From positions 4,836,001-4,900,000 of the forward strand of contig JASGHP010000001.1 of the NCBI GenBank assembly GCA_047602295.1: a stretch of 64,000 bases of DNA, written 5' to 3'. The DNA comes from JACMLD01 sp047602295. GTDB lineage: Bacteria; Bacteroidota; Bacteroidia; Chitinophagales; Chitinophagaceae. Shown piece after piece: positions 34,926 through 44,121 of this stretch (positions are counted from its first letter, which is position 1; each line of letters opens with the position of its first letter). The notes under the pieces are model-generated. The model saw only the letters and a program-made list of their open reading frames with translations. It did no database searches and was not told the origin of the DNA. The translations under genes were made by a program, and so were the position numbers.

Positions 34926-35962
34926 TAATCCATCACCTCATACACTATCATCGGGTTCGATTTGTTTTTAAGACTCACTTCTCCCACTTTATTGCAATTA
35001 AAAGACTCTTTTACTTTCAGGTAACATTTTTCATCAATCAAAATCTGATCCTGTCCTGCTGCGGCCTGCAAGCGCTGCGCCGTGTTTACTGCATCTCCTA
35101 TAACGGTGTAGTCTAAACGTTTAAGACTTACAGAACCTATGTTACCTGAAATCATTTCCCCGCTATTAATGCCAATGGACACTTTAGGTCTAAAAGAACC
35201 GTCTTCAGTAGCAGGCAGGCTATTTACTTTTGCTTTCACTGCAAGGCTGGCGTCTATTGCCCTATCTAGATGATAATCGCCGCGAAACACCGCCATTACT
35301 GCATCGCCAATAAATTTGTCAATATAACCGCCTTGCGCAATAATCTCTTTAACCATTACATCAAAATAGTTATTCAGCAATTTTACCACAGTATCTGCCG
35401 GGGCGGTTTCACTAATGGCAGTAAAACTGCAAATATCAATGAACACAATACTGGCGTCCACCGTTTCATTGGCAATAAGTGAATTTTCAAACTCGCGGCT
35501 GCCCATAAACTTCAGCACGGTTTCATCCACATACATTTTCAGGATATTGTTTTCTTTTACTGCTCTTAATGTTTCCCTTATTTCAGCCACATGCTTAATC
35601 GTCTTTTCCATTGTAAGCGTAAGGTCTTCAAAATTGATGGGCTTGGTCACAAAATCAAAAGCTCCACGGTTCATGGCTGTGCGAATATTATCCATATCAC
35701 CATAAGCAGAAACAATCACTGCTTTAATTAGCGGGCTCGATTCGCTTAACTTGCTCAATAAGGTAAGCCCATCCATCTCCGGCATATTAATATCACTCAG
35801 CACAATGTCCACATCCGGGTTCTCCTGTATTTTATTCAACGCTTCATTACCATTGGCTGCAAAAACAAATTCGTATGTTTTCTCTCGTATCTTCTGTCTG
35901 AACTTTTGTTTGATCAGCATTTCCAAATCTGCTTCATCATCCGCCACTAATATCTTTGCCAT
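34925..35962 (-). CDS. receiver-domain class III adenylate cyclase
   Basis: 345 aa. An N-terminal receiver domain has phospho-acceptor D57 (VLSDINMP) and K107. After a helical linker, a class III cyclase domain (about 168-340) keeps metal ligands D176 and D220, adenine-selecting K216 (YIDKFIGD) and T286, and transition-state residues N293 and R297, so it should make cAMP from ATP. Its ATG overlaps the stop of the upstream receiver gene by one base. The likely scheme is phosphorylation by the kinase at 36347 and output as a nucleotide signal. Confidence 0.92.
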   Translation of the reverse strand: MAKILVADDEADLEMLIKQKFRQKIREKTYEFVFAANGNEALNKIQENPDVDIVLSDINMPEMDGLTLLSKLSESSPLIKAVIVSAYGDMDNIRTAMNRGAFDFVTKPINFEDLTLTMEKTIKHVAEIRETLRAVKENNILKMYVDETVLKFMGSREFENSLIANETVDASIVFIDICSFTAISETAPADTVVKLLNNYFDVMVKEIIAQGGYIDKFIGDAVMAVFRGDYHLDRAIDASLAVKAKVNSLPATEDGSFRPKVSIGINSGEMISGNIGSVSLKRLDYTVIGDAVNTAQRLQAAAGQDQILIDEKCYLKVKESFNCNKVGEVSLKNKSNPMIVYEVMD

Positions 35963-36336
35963 TAATGTATGTTTTTTAGTTTTTCTTTTAAGAGGTTAAA
36001 ATCTACCGGCTTTGTCAAAAAATCGTCTGCACCTAATTGCTTGGCAGTGTTATAATTTTCTGCATCACCATAAGCTGTTATCATCATTACTACAGGTGGT
36101 GGTGTAAGGTACATGTGCTTTATACGAGACAATAGTTCAAGTCCGCTCATTCCCGGCATGTTAATGTCAGACAAAATCAAAACTGCTTCGTGGCCATGTT
36201 CATTCAGGTAAGACAAAGCCTGTTCTCCGGAAAATGCAAATGCAAATTCAATAGAATGATCCTTTATCTCTTTACGAAAACGTTGTTGGAAAAGTGCCTG
36301 GATGTCCGTTTCATCGTCAACTACCAGAATTTTCAT
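35962..36336 (-). CDS. CheY-like single-domain response regulator
   Basis: 124 aa, receiver domain only: D7/D8, phospho-acceptor D57 (ILSDINMPG), T87 and K109. No output domain. It lies 10 bases after the histidine kinase gene and overlaps the cyclase gene by one base, so it may act as a phosphate carrier or competitor in the same pathway. Its sequence resembles the receiver part of the cyclase, which suggests duplication. Confidence 0.9.
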   Translation of the reverse strand: MKILVVDDETDIQALFQQRFRKEIKDHSIEFAFAFSGEQALSYLNEHGHEAVLILSDINMPGMSGLELLSRIKHMYLTPPPVVMMITAYGDAENYNTAKQLGADDFLTKPVDFNLLKEKLKNIH

Positions 36337-36346
36337 CTTTTATGTT

Positions 36347-37726
36347 TTAAGGTTGTATGGGCAAAACAATTGTAAACGTGGTACCTTCATTTTCTTTGGT
36401 ATCTACCTTCAATTCTCCGCCATGGCCCTTGGTTACAATATCATAACTCATGCTAAGGCCAAGACCAGTTCCCTGGCCAGTTGGTTTAGTAGTAAAGAAA
36501 GGCTGAAAAATTTTATCCAGTACATGTGGCGGAATACCACTTCCATTATCACTTACGCTGATGAAAACTTTGTTGCCTTCTTTTTTGGTACTTACAGAAA
36601 CCGTAGGCACATAATCTTTTGAAGCAAGATTAATTTTACCATCAGCAGTCAGCGGTCTTTTCTTCTCCGCAACCACATAAAAGGCATTGGTGATAAGATT
36701 CAATATCACCCTGCCCATCTCTTGCGGCACTACATTTATTTTACCAATGCTTTCATCAAAATCTGTTTTCATGGTAGCATTGAACGATTTGTCTTTTGCA
36801 CGCAGGCCATGATAAGCCAGGCGCAGGTATTCATCTGCCAGTGCATTGATGTCTGTAGGCTCTTTCTGCCCGGTACCTGCGCGGCTGTGTTGCAACATTC
36901 CTTTTACAATGCTGTCTGCTCTTTTGCCGTGGTGGTTTATCTTTTGTTCATTGTCTGCAATATCTGTTGCAATGGCTTTCACTTCTTCCCAATCTGCTTT
37001 GTCTATGGCTTCTTTCATTTCTGTAAGCAATTCGCCATTCAGCTCAGAAAAATTATTTACAAAATTCAGCGGGTTTTGAATTTCATGTGCAATGCCTGCG
37101 GTAAGTTCTCCTAAAGAAGCCATTTTTTCTGAATGCACCAGTTGCGCCTGCGTTGCTTTCAATTCATCCAGGGCAGATTGCAGTGCTTCCTTTTGTTGCG
37201 TAAGCGCTGCTGTGCGGTCTGCTACCTGCACTTCCAGCTCTGCCTTCATAGCCTGTGTAAGCTGGTATTCTTTTTCTTTCTCTTGTGCTTTCAGCCTTTC
37301 TGTGTCAAGCGCTTTGCGTTGCTTCTTGGTAAGATACCACATGCCCACCATCCAGATAACTGCAAAGGTTTTGGCCGCTTCAAAATAACTATCATACTCA
37401 TTGTAAAAATGCCTGTTAATCATTTTTGCAATTGTGTCAATGATAGAAATAATGATATAAGGCAGTACCGTAAATATCATTGACTTTATACGAACAAAAT
37501 CTTTGCTGTAATAGATGGTGTACAACATGTAAAGCAACAGGGCGTCAGTAAGCAGCGTGGCAATATTTTCTCCGTTGGGCAAAGACTGACCTGCTGCGAA
37601 AAGACCACCGGCAATAATAATGGCAATTATCAATTGCTTATTCCAGGCAGACAATATGTTCTCCTTTTGCAAAAAGCTTCGCACATACCTGTAAATAAGC
37701 AGCACTAATACAAATTCTAAAAACAT
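36347..37726 (-). CDS. membrane sensor histidine kinase (five-helix type)
   Basis: 459 aa. About five membrane helices (residues 1-135) are followed by a coiled coil (140-200), a HisKA domain with H214 in GIAHEIQNPLNF and a HATPase domain (N box NLITNAFYVV, G boxes DNGSGIP and GQGTGLGL). The first membrane segments carry no known sensor domain. It heads an operon with the two receiver proteins. The kinase core is closely related to that of the next gene. Confidence 0.9.
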   Translation of the reverse strand: MFLEFVLVLLIYRYVRSFLQKENILSAWNKQLIIAIIIAGGLFAAGQSLPNGENIATLLTDALLLYMLYTIYYSKDFVRIKSMIFTVLPYIIISIIDTIAKMINRHFYNEYDSYFEAAKTFAVIWMVGMWYLTKKQRKALDTERLKAQEKEKEYQLTQAMKAELEVQVADRTAALTQQKEALQSALDELKATQAQLVHSEKMASLGELTAGIAHEIQNPLNFVNNFSELNGELLTEMKEAIDKADWEEVKAIATDIADNEQKINHHGKRADSIVKGMLQHSRAGTGQKEPTDINALADEYLRLAYHGLRAKDKSFNATMKTDFDESIGKINVVPQEMGRVILNLITNAFYVVAEKKRPLTADGKINLASKDYVPTVSVSTKKEGNKVFISVSDNGSGIPPHVLDKIFQPFFTTKPTGQGTGLGLSMSYDIVTKGHGGELKVDTKENEGTTFTIVLPIQP

Positions 37727-37896
37727 AGACAGATTTTAAGCACCTGCATTATTAGTTGTGATGTTTCATCCCTTTATCCCATGCAGGTGATATACAGGCA
37801 AATTAACAATAAACCGTGTATGCACCACCTGTTTTAGCGCATTTGTGAAAACTAAGGATGGCTTGCCAGTTAAAGCAACATACTCCATCTTTATTT

Positions 37897-40059
37897 TTAC
37901 CCATTATTTAAGGGTAGCAATACAGTGAAGGTTGAGTATTCGCCTTCTTTTGTATCCACTTTCATCTCGCCGCCATGCGCTTTCACAATGTCGTAGCTCA
38001 GAGAAAGCCCCAACCCTGTACCTTGCCCGGTTGGTTTGGTGGTAAAGAATGGCTGAAAAATTTTGTCGCGAATCTTCTCCGGCACGCCGTTTCCATTGTC
38101 TGTTACCGTAATTTTCACCTTATTGTCTAAATGCGTAGTAGCAACTTTTATGGTTGGCTGATAACCAGCTTCAGCCTGCTTTTTCTTCTCGTTAACGGCG
38201 TAAAACCCATTGTTAAAGAGATTCAATAATACCCGCCCAATATCTTCTGCTATAATGCTAACGCTGCCTATGCTACTATCAAAATCAGTTTGCAAAACGG
38301 CATTAAAATCTTTATCCTTTGCACGCAACCCATGATAAGCCAATCGCAGGTATTCATCGCAAAGTGCATTAATATCTACCATATCCTTTTGCCCACTGCT
38401 GTTCCGGCTATGCTGCAACATTCCTTTTACAATGGCATCAGCACGTTTGCCATGGTGGTTTATTTTTTCAAGATTGCTATCAATGTCATTTAATAATTCA
38501 TCCTGTTCTTCATTATTCAATTGCGTCTTTTGTGTTTTTAATTCTTCAATCAATTCCCTGCTTACTTCACTGAAATTATTTACAAAATTGAGCGGGTTCT
38601 GAATCTCATGCGCTATACCCGCAGTAAGCTCTCCTAAAGAAGCCATCTTCTCTGCCTGTATCAATTGCGCCTGGGCAGATTGTAACTCTTTAAGCGATTG
38701 CTGCAACTCCTGCGTTCTTTGCGTTACCTTATTTTCAAGCTCAATCTTTTGTTGTGCTATCAACTGATTGCGTTCTATCTCCCGCTCTTTTGCCATTCTT
38801 TCTTTTTCCAATGATTCCAACACTATTTGTTGCTGCAAGCCCTGGTAACGCTTAAACAATGCCCATGACATTATGCAAACCAGCCAGAACTGAGTGGTGA
38901 GTTCAATATATGAGCCCCATGTATTTAACCACTGAATAATTGGCGGATTGCTATCGAGATAATTAAAAATCAGCACCACAAGTTTTAACAGCCCCGATAT
39001 TATAAGTACAGGTAAAGCACCTGTAATCAGCAGGCGTGCAGTGTTATCATTTGATTTTATATAGAGCAGGCAGGTAATAAGCAATCCAATGAATACAACT
39101 GCAGCAGCCCAATCGATTATTACGTTGTTAACGTTTGCTGCAAACACTAATACAAATCCCAGTCCACATATAACCGATAAAAAAAGCAGGAACTTATCCC
39201 AACGAGGATAGTCTGCAAATGTTTTAAAAAAATACCTGAAGTTGTTTGTAACAAGAAAAGGCAAAAATGCAACCAACGCTATTAGTCCATAATAATATGC
39301 AACCGGGTATTCTTTAAAAAAGAAAGCAAATAGCTGTGAACGGAAAGTAGAAATGCCAGCAGCAATTAATACCAATGCGTAATAAATGTAAACCCGTTCT
39401 TTAACTACACGATAAAAGAAAAGATTGATTATTGCACCAAGAAGAAAAATTCCAAAAAGAACAGCATTGATGACTGTGTAAACATACTGCTTTGTGTTAT
39501 TGACGTAATTTTCCTGCACAAACTTTTCTTCAAAATAAAAACCGGTTGTAAAGCCAGTAGGGCTGGCAAACTTATAATCGTATTGATTGCGTTTGTACAC
39601 CCATACAACAATTCCATCTTTAATAGAAAGCGGCAATCCCGAAAATGACTTATACCCGTCTTTTTTACTCCAGGGAACTAAATCACCGGTAATGCTGTGC
39701 ATCCATTCGTTGCCTTCAGCAGATACATATAAGTCTGAATAGTTTGCAGCGGATGCCAATACTATTTTCAGATCGTGACCGGTTGTATTTTTTAATTGAT
39801 AGCGGAGCCAATAGGTATTAACATTCTTCAATGGCCCTTCATTAATATGAAACCCGGCTGAAACGGGCAAATTGCTTACATCATTAATAGTTAAACCACC
39901 TGTACTATCTGCCAGCAATTGCCAATACGAATTATCTATCTGGATAAAACCCTGTTCTTCCATGCCGGGTTTTATTTCAAACACAGGCAATACAGTCTGG
40001 CCGGTTGTTTTAACCAAGATGCAGCACAACAAGATCAACAGGCTACAGGCTCTTATCAT
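37897..40059 (-). CDS. 7TMR-DISM sensor histidine kinase
   Basis: 720 aa. Signal peptide (ending about KTTGQ), an extracytoplasmic 7TMR-DISM-type beta domain (about 25-180), seven membrane helices (about 195-395), a coiled coil and then HisKA (H484 in GIAHEIQNPLNF) and HATPase. DISM domains bind carbohydrates or other small molecules. The core is close to that of the adjacent kinase, and a third, broken copy lies just upstream at 40070. No regulator gene is adjacent on its 3' side apart from the downstream kinase operon, 170 bases away. Confidence 0.9.
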   Translation of the reverse strand: MIRACSLLILLCCILVKTTGQTVLPVFEIKPGMEEQGFIQIDNSYWQLLADSTGGLTINDVSNLPVSAGFHINEGPLKNVNTYWLRYQLKNTTGHDLKIVLASAANYSDLYVSAEGNEWMHSITGDLVPWSKKDGYKSFSGLPLSIKDGIVVWVYKRNQYDYKFASPTGFTTGFYFEEKFVQENYVNNTKQYVYTVINAVLFGIFLLGAIINLFFYRVVKERVYIYYALVLIAAGISTFRSQLFAFFFKEYPVAYYYGLIALVAFLPFLVTNNFRYFFKTFADYPRWDKFLLFLSVICGLGFVLVFAANVNNVIIDWAAAVVFIGLLITCLLYIKSNDNTARLLITGALPVLIISGLLKLVVLIFNYLDSNPPIIQWLNTWGSYIELTTQFWLVCIMSWALFKRYQGLQQQIVLESLEKERMAKEREIERNQLIAQQKIELENKVTQRTQELQQSLKELQSAQAQLIQAEKMASLGELTAGIAHEIQNPLNFVNNFSEVSRELIEELKTQKTQLNNEEQDELLNDIDSNLEKINHHGKRADAIVKGMLQHSRNSSGQKDMVDINALCDEYLRLAYHGLRAKDKDFNAVLQTDFDSSIGSVSIIAEDIGRVLLNLFNNGFYAVNEKKKQAEAGYQPTIKVATTHLDNKVKITVTDNGNGVPEKIRDKIFQPFFTTKPTGQGTGLGLSLSYDIVKAHGGEMKVDTKEGEYSTFTVLLPLNNG

Positions 40060-40069
40060 TAAGCATTAT

Positions 40070-40195
40070 TTATTGGTAAACTGTAAAAGCCGAATATTCT
40101 CTTTCTTTTGTATCCAAATTCATTTCTCCCCCATGCGCCTTTACGATGTCATAACTTAATGACAACTCCAAATCCGGCGCCTTGTTCTGCCTTGC
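40070..40195 (-). pseudogene. C-terminal remnant of a histidine kinase
   Basis: The translation around LELSLSYDIVKAHGGEMNLDTK closely matches the end of the intact kinase downstream (LGLSLSYDIVKAHGGEMKVD and onward). Only about 40 residues are left, ending 11 bases before that kinase gene begins. The DNA is also similar between 37915-37995 and this stretch. It is best explained as the remnant of a tandem duplication, since the open frame extending to 40297 has no other similarity. Confidence 0.75.
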
Positions 40196-40214
40196 TAACA
40201 ACAAAGCCCCTTGT

Positions 40215-41399
40215 CTACAAATAACTAAGCCACCATTTTTCTTTGTGTGCCTGTTTGTATGCATCATACCTTTTGCAAAAAGGATACAGTCCGGCAACTA
40301 CCGCTATCCAAATAAAGTAAGACACAGGCAAAGAGAACCCATAACCACGCAGGCTTTCTGTAAACCATATAGGTTGTTGCAATATCCATATATGCCAGTT
40401 TTGGCCGGGTGTAAATGCAGACGCCAGTAGTGCTATTAGATGAATGATATAAATGTGGGTGAGGTAATAAAACATCGGCACCCTGCCATATACAGAAACA
40501 ACGTTGACAACTGCCCCCTTCATCTTTTCTGTAAATGCGAGGAATAAAAATGCAGCACCTAACGTAACGCATAAATAAAGCAATGAAGGCGGGTACTTAT
40601 TCACTTTAAGAAAAGAGAGAAAGGTATACAAACCATTTTTTTGTGTTGTCCATTTTACAGGATCTCCATAAAGATTACTATAGCGTAATACAATGAACAA
40701 AAGAATAGCACCACCTCCGGCCATCATTAAATTCTTTACTCTTTTGGCGGCATCGTAATCTTTTGCAAACCATTCGCCCACCAGGTAGCCAAGTGGCATT
40801 ACAGCAATCCATGGCACCAGCGGGTAACCAACCAACAAAGCTTCTTTATGCCACATAAAAAATTGTTGTTCGTGCAATATAGACCAGCCAAAAGCAGGTA
40901 AAGTATTACCTGGCACATGAAGACCATCTAATGCATTGTGGCCAAATATGATGATAAGCGAAAATGCAAGAATGATTTTTTTAGGCAGGTAAACCAATCC
41001 TGCTAAAACAATCATGCACACGCCCAGGGCCCAAATGGTAATAAAGAAAAACATGGGAAAGGCAATGTTGAAATTCCAGCCAAAGTTTACCACTATCATC
41101 TCCAGGAAGATGAGCCACAGGCCGCGTTTAAATAAAAAAGCGGCTAATTCATTTTTTGATTTTTTCTGGCCCACCAAATAAGCAGACACACCAGCCAGCA
41201 ACATGAATATTGGCGCACAGAAATGGGTTATCCAGCGGGTGAAAAATAACACAACACTTGTTTGAGTGAGGTCTAAAGGATCGTAATAAAAAGAATCGCG
41301 GAACAGATAATCACGCACATGATCCAGCGCCATAATTATCATAATGGTACCGCGTAAAAAATCTACTGAGGTTATTCTATTAGCAGTGATTGGTTTCAT
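40215..41399 (-). CDS. DUF1624-type membrane acyltransferase-like protein
   Basis: 394 aa with ten or so membrane helices. The N-terminal signature (RITSVDFLRGTIMIIMALDH) and the conserved FFTRWITHFCAPIF segment are those of the heparan-alpha-glucosaminide N-acetyltransferase-like/DUF1624 family. The conserved H in ALDHVRDYLF is the candidate acyl-transfer residue. Members are thought to acylate sugars at the membrane; the function of this one is unknown. It is transcribed toward the kinase remnant. Confidence 0.85.
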   Translation of the reverse strand: MKPITANRITSVDFLRGTIMIIMALDHVRDYLFRDSFYYDPLDLTQTSVVLFFTRWITHFCAPIFMLLAGVSAYLVGQKKSKNELAAFLFKRGLWLIFLEMIVVNFGWNFNIAFPMFFFITIWALGVCMIVLAGLVYLPKKIILAFSLIIIFGHNALDGLHVPGNTLPAFGWSILHEQQFFMWHKEALLVGYPLVPWIAVMPLGYLVGEWFAKDYDAAKRVKNLMMAGGGAILLFIVLRYSNLYGDPVKWTTQKNGLYTFLSFLKVNKYPPSLLYLCVTLGAAFLFLAFTEKMKGAVVNVVSVYGRVPMFYYLTHIYIIHLIALLASAFTPGQNWHIWILQQPIWFTESLRGYGFSLPVSYFIWIAVVAGLYPFCKRYDAYKQAHKEKWWLSYL

Positions 41400-41606
41400 G
41401 TAATGTGCTTTTTAAAAATCTTGTTGAACAGGTATAGCAGTAATAATTTTCTCTTCAACAATGATTACTGACTGTTGTACAAACAGACAAAATTAGCAGA
41501 ACTTAACTTTTTGTGGAACAGCAGGAAGTTTAAAAAGGATGGATTTAAAGTAACAGGTAAGGGTACAAGTTATATAATATTATTCAGTTGCAAAAAACTG
41601 CATTTA

Positions 41607-42188
41607 TCAGGCCTTACCACTTAATAAGCTGTTGAGATAGTCTTTCTTGCGTGGTTCCAGTTTTTCTTTGCCATAGCTGGTAAAGTACTGGTGTGCTTTT
41701 AAAAAACTGAGCTGTGTTTTTTGCCATTGCTGGTTAGTGAAGCCTGCATTAAAGCATTGCAGTTCTTTACAAAGCGCCGTAGCTTTTTCTTCTACACCCG
41801 GTGCGCCAAGGTATGCGAGGTCTGCATCTGCAATAATTTCTTCCAGTTTGTTGTGTGGTGATTGTGGCATTTTGGTAGCCATAATCATTCCGCATATAGT
41901 CGTTATGTCTTCTTTTGAAAAACCGAAAGCGGGCAGATTCTCAATAGCCAGTTGACAACTTTCTTTTTCGTGATTAGTGGAAGTATTAATAAACCCGGTA
42001 TCATGCCATAAAGCTGCTGCCTCTAACAGGGCTATTTCTTTTGGGTTGCAGCTTTCCCATTCACCAATTGTTTTTACCTGTTCCAGCACATAAAGGGTAT
42101 GTTCCAGGTTGTGGTATAAATAACAGGGAAGCAATTTTTTTGTCAGCAGATCTGTTACAAATGTTTTCATTGACCGGCTACTTGGCAT
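41607..42188 (-). CDS. HD-domain metal-dependent phosphohydrolase
   Basis: 193 aa (187 aa if translation starts at 42170). The HD motif is complete: H26 and H30 in YHNLEHTL, H62-D63 in LWHDTGF and a later Asp in IIADADLAYLG. The end of the fold is not recognisable as a cyclic-nucleotide phosphodiesterase. It overlaps the upstream YitT gene by 11 bases, so they form an operon. The substrate is probably a nucleotide or phosphate ester. Confidence 0.8.
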   Translation of the reverse strand: MPSSRSMKTFVTDLLTKKLLPCYLYHNLEHTLYVLEQVKTIGEWESCNPKEIALLEAAALWHDTGFINTSTNHEKESCQLAIENLPAFGFSKEDITTICGMIMATKMPQSPHNKLEEIIADADLAYLGAPGVEEKATALCKELQCFNAGFTNQQWQKTQLSFLKAHQYFTSYGKEKLEPRKKDYLNSLLSGKA

Positions 42189-43074
42189 GGGCTTTCGCTT
42201 TTAAGATCCCGCCACTGGCTTCTTTAATCGTTTGCACATACATAAATGCTTTGGGATCTATTTTATGCAACGCTTCTTCAATCTGTTTTATTTCAAGACG
42301 GGTAACGATAGTAACAATAATGTCTGTATCTGTCTTAATATCAAAACTGCCGGGCAGGTAACCACGTTCTCCTTTATACACTGTAATACCTTTCCCCATT
42401 TCATTTACCAGGAAATTCTTTACCTCTTCAGGTTGAGAAGATATTATATTAACAGCAGTAAACTGTTCAATACCATCTACCACATAATTAATAGCACGGC
42501 TGGCAGTAAAATAGGTGATAACGGAATACATGGCTGTTTCTATACCAAACTTAAAAGCCGCCACTGCAAAAATGATACAGTTGATTAGCATGATAATCTC
42601 GCTATTGGAAAAGCCGGTGCGCCTGCCGGTAAATACAGCAATTACTTCTGCGCCATCAATAACACCACCGCCACGAATCACCAATCCCACACCGGTACCC
42701 ATCAACAGCCCGCCAAAAATGGCAATGAGCAGCTTATCTGTAGTAACAGCATTTATGTTTATAACGAACAAAGCGATGGCCAGCAATACCACTGCCACAG
42801 TGGTTTGTACGGCAAAGGTTTTACCAATGCGTTTATACCCCAGGTAAATGAACAATGCGTTTAATGCAATTACCAAAAAACTGATATTGATATGAAAGAT
42901 TTCGTAAACTAATATGGAGATGCCGGTAATGCCACCATCCAGGAAATAATTCGGTATCATAAACCCCTTCATGGCCACTACTGCCAGTATAATGCCCACA
43001 GCTATTTGCAAAAAGTTTTTAAGGTTCAGCACCTTGTCCCATTCTATCGAATCATTCTTGTATTTTACAGACAT
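42178..43074 (-). CDS. YitT family membrane protein
   Basis: 298 aa. About five to six membrane helices with the family marks FLDGGITGISILVYE and GGGVIDGAEVIAVF form the YitT_membrane part, followed by a soluble DUF2179 domain (about 200-285, VNEMGKGITVYKGERGY). The gene starts 170 bases upstream of a small minus-strand gene and overlaps the downstream HD gene. The transported solute or sensory role of this family is not established. Confidence 0.9.
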   Translation of the reverse strand: MSVKYKNDSIEWDKVLNLKNFLQIAVGIILAVVAMKGFMIPNYFLDGGITGISILVYEIFHINISFLVIALNALFIYLGYKRIGKTFAVQTTVAVVLLAIALFVININAVTTDKLLIAIFGGLLMGTGVGLVIRGGGVIDGAEVIAVFTGRRTGFSNSEIIMLINCIIFAVAAFKFGIETAMYSVITYFTASRAINYVVDGIEQFTAVNIISSQPEEVKNFLVNEMGKGITVYKGERGYLPGSFDIKTDTDIIVTIVTRLEIKQIEEALHKIDPKAFMYVQTIKEASGGILKAKAHAK

Positions 43075-43202
43075 GCGGAAGCAGTTAATAATTAATTTAA
43101 GCCACTAATTTAAGACGCAGGTTCCATTTTTCCCGGTTTCTATATGCGCCGTCCGAAATTATGTGCATAACCAGCCTGATTGATACTAACAGGCACAAAA
43201 AA

Positions 43203-43220
43203 AGCAGGCCTAAGCCTGCT
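43203..43220 (-). terminator. terminator after the 23-codon gene
   Basis: AGCAGGC and GCCTGCT pair perfectly across a 4-base loop. On the minus strand a run of seven T follows at once. It lies 27 bases past the stop of the small gene at 43247. Confidence 0.75.
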
Positions 43221-43246
43221 GGTATAAAAGTAAAATTGTGTTGAGA

Positions 43247-43318
43247 TTAACCGAATATGGCCAACGCCATTAACGAGGAAAGAATAACAATGCATTTCCA
43301 ATAATTAAGCCTGTTCAT
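43247..43318 (-). CDS. 23-aa membrane peptide
   Basis: ATG (complement of 43316-43318) to TAA, 23 codons. The peptide is short, basic at the front (MNRLNYWKC) and then a single hydrophobic helix (IVILSSLMALAIFG), the layout of a small membrane protein. It has its own strong terminator 27 bases downstream and at least 90 bases of non-coding DNA upstream. The terminator makes chance unlikely. The gap 43075-43410 holds nothing else. It could also be the leader part of a small RNA. Confidence 0.45.
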   Translation of the reverse strand: MNRLNYWKCIVILSSLMALAIFG

Positions 43319-43410
43319 TTCATTTAGATTTTAGGATATTAAAATTAGCATATAACAGGTTGATATTTTGTTAAAGTAAATAATTACTGTCTTTCTGTAT
43401 CTTTATCGCT

Positions 43411-44025
43411 ATGAGTACAGCATATAAAAAAATCATTTTCTTCGACATAGGCGGTGTGTTATTAACCAATGGATGGGGACATGAATCCCGCCAGGCTGCC
43501 GCTGAAAAATTTGGCTTCGATTATAATGAAATGAATTACCTGCATGAGTTCATTTTCAATGTGTATGAAATTGGCAAGATTTCATTGGATGAATATTTAA
43601 ACACCACGCTCTTTTATAAACATCGCAATTTCACCCGCGAAGCTTATATCAACTTTATCCAGGAACAATCGTTGGAATTACCTGACACTTTGCAATGGCT
43701 GATAGAATGGAAAAAACAACATCGTGATAAATTCCGTTTTATTTCTATTAATAACGAAGGAAAAGAATTGAACGATTACCGCATACAAAAATTTGGGCTT
43801 CACCGCGTTTTTGATGCCTTTGTTTCTTCCTGTGAAGTGTGCATGAGAAAACCAGACCCAGGTATTTTTAAACTGGCCATGGGTATTGCACAGGCCAGCC
43901 CTGAAGAGTGTATTTATTTTGACGACAGGAAAATGTTGGTAGATGCCGCCAGCAAAACCGGAATGGATTGTCACCAGCACAAAGGTTTTGAAACCACCAG
44001 GGCAATACTGGAAGGTTTATTATAA
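43411..44025 (+). CDS. HAD superfamily hydrolase
   Basis: 204 aa. Motif I is FFDIGGVLL with nucleophile D12; the position two after it is Gly, as in many epoxide-hydrolase/haloacid-dehalogenase-like members that lack the second Asp. Motif II is FISINNEG, motif III RKPDPGIFK and motif IV IYFDDRKM. The helical cap is inserted after motif I (C1 type). It is probably a phosphatase or dehalogenase of a small metabolite. Monocistronic. Confidence 0.85.
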   Translation: MSTAYKKIIFFDIGGVLLTNGWGHESRQAAAEKFGFDYNEMNYLHEFIFNVYEIGKISLDEYLNTTLFYKHRNFTREAYINFIQEQSLELPDTLQWLIEWKKQHRDKFRFISINNEGKELNDYRIQKFGLHRVFDAFVSSCEVCMRKPDPGIFKLAMGIAQASPEECIYFDDRKMLVDAASKTGMDCHQHKGFETTRAILEGLL

Positions 44026-44040
44026 AGCTGAAAAAGTAAA

Positions 44041-44060
44041 AGGGATGTGGAAACATCCCT
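44041..44060 (-). terminator. terminator of the secreted protein gene at 44122
   Basis: AGGGATGT pairs with ACATCCCT around GGAA. On the minus strand it is followed by TTTTACTTTTT. It sits between convergent genes and may also work for the HAD gene. Confidence 0.6.
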
Positions 44061-44121
44061 TACTAAAACTAAAAATACTGCTTAGAGAACACAGGTTTGC
44101 AGCAGCGCTGCCAATATTTTA

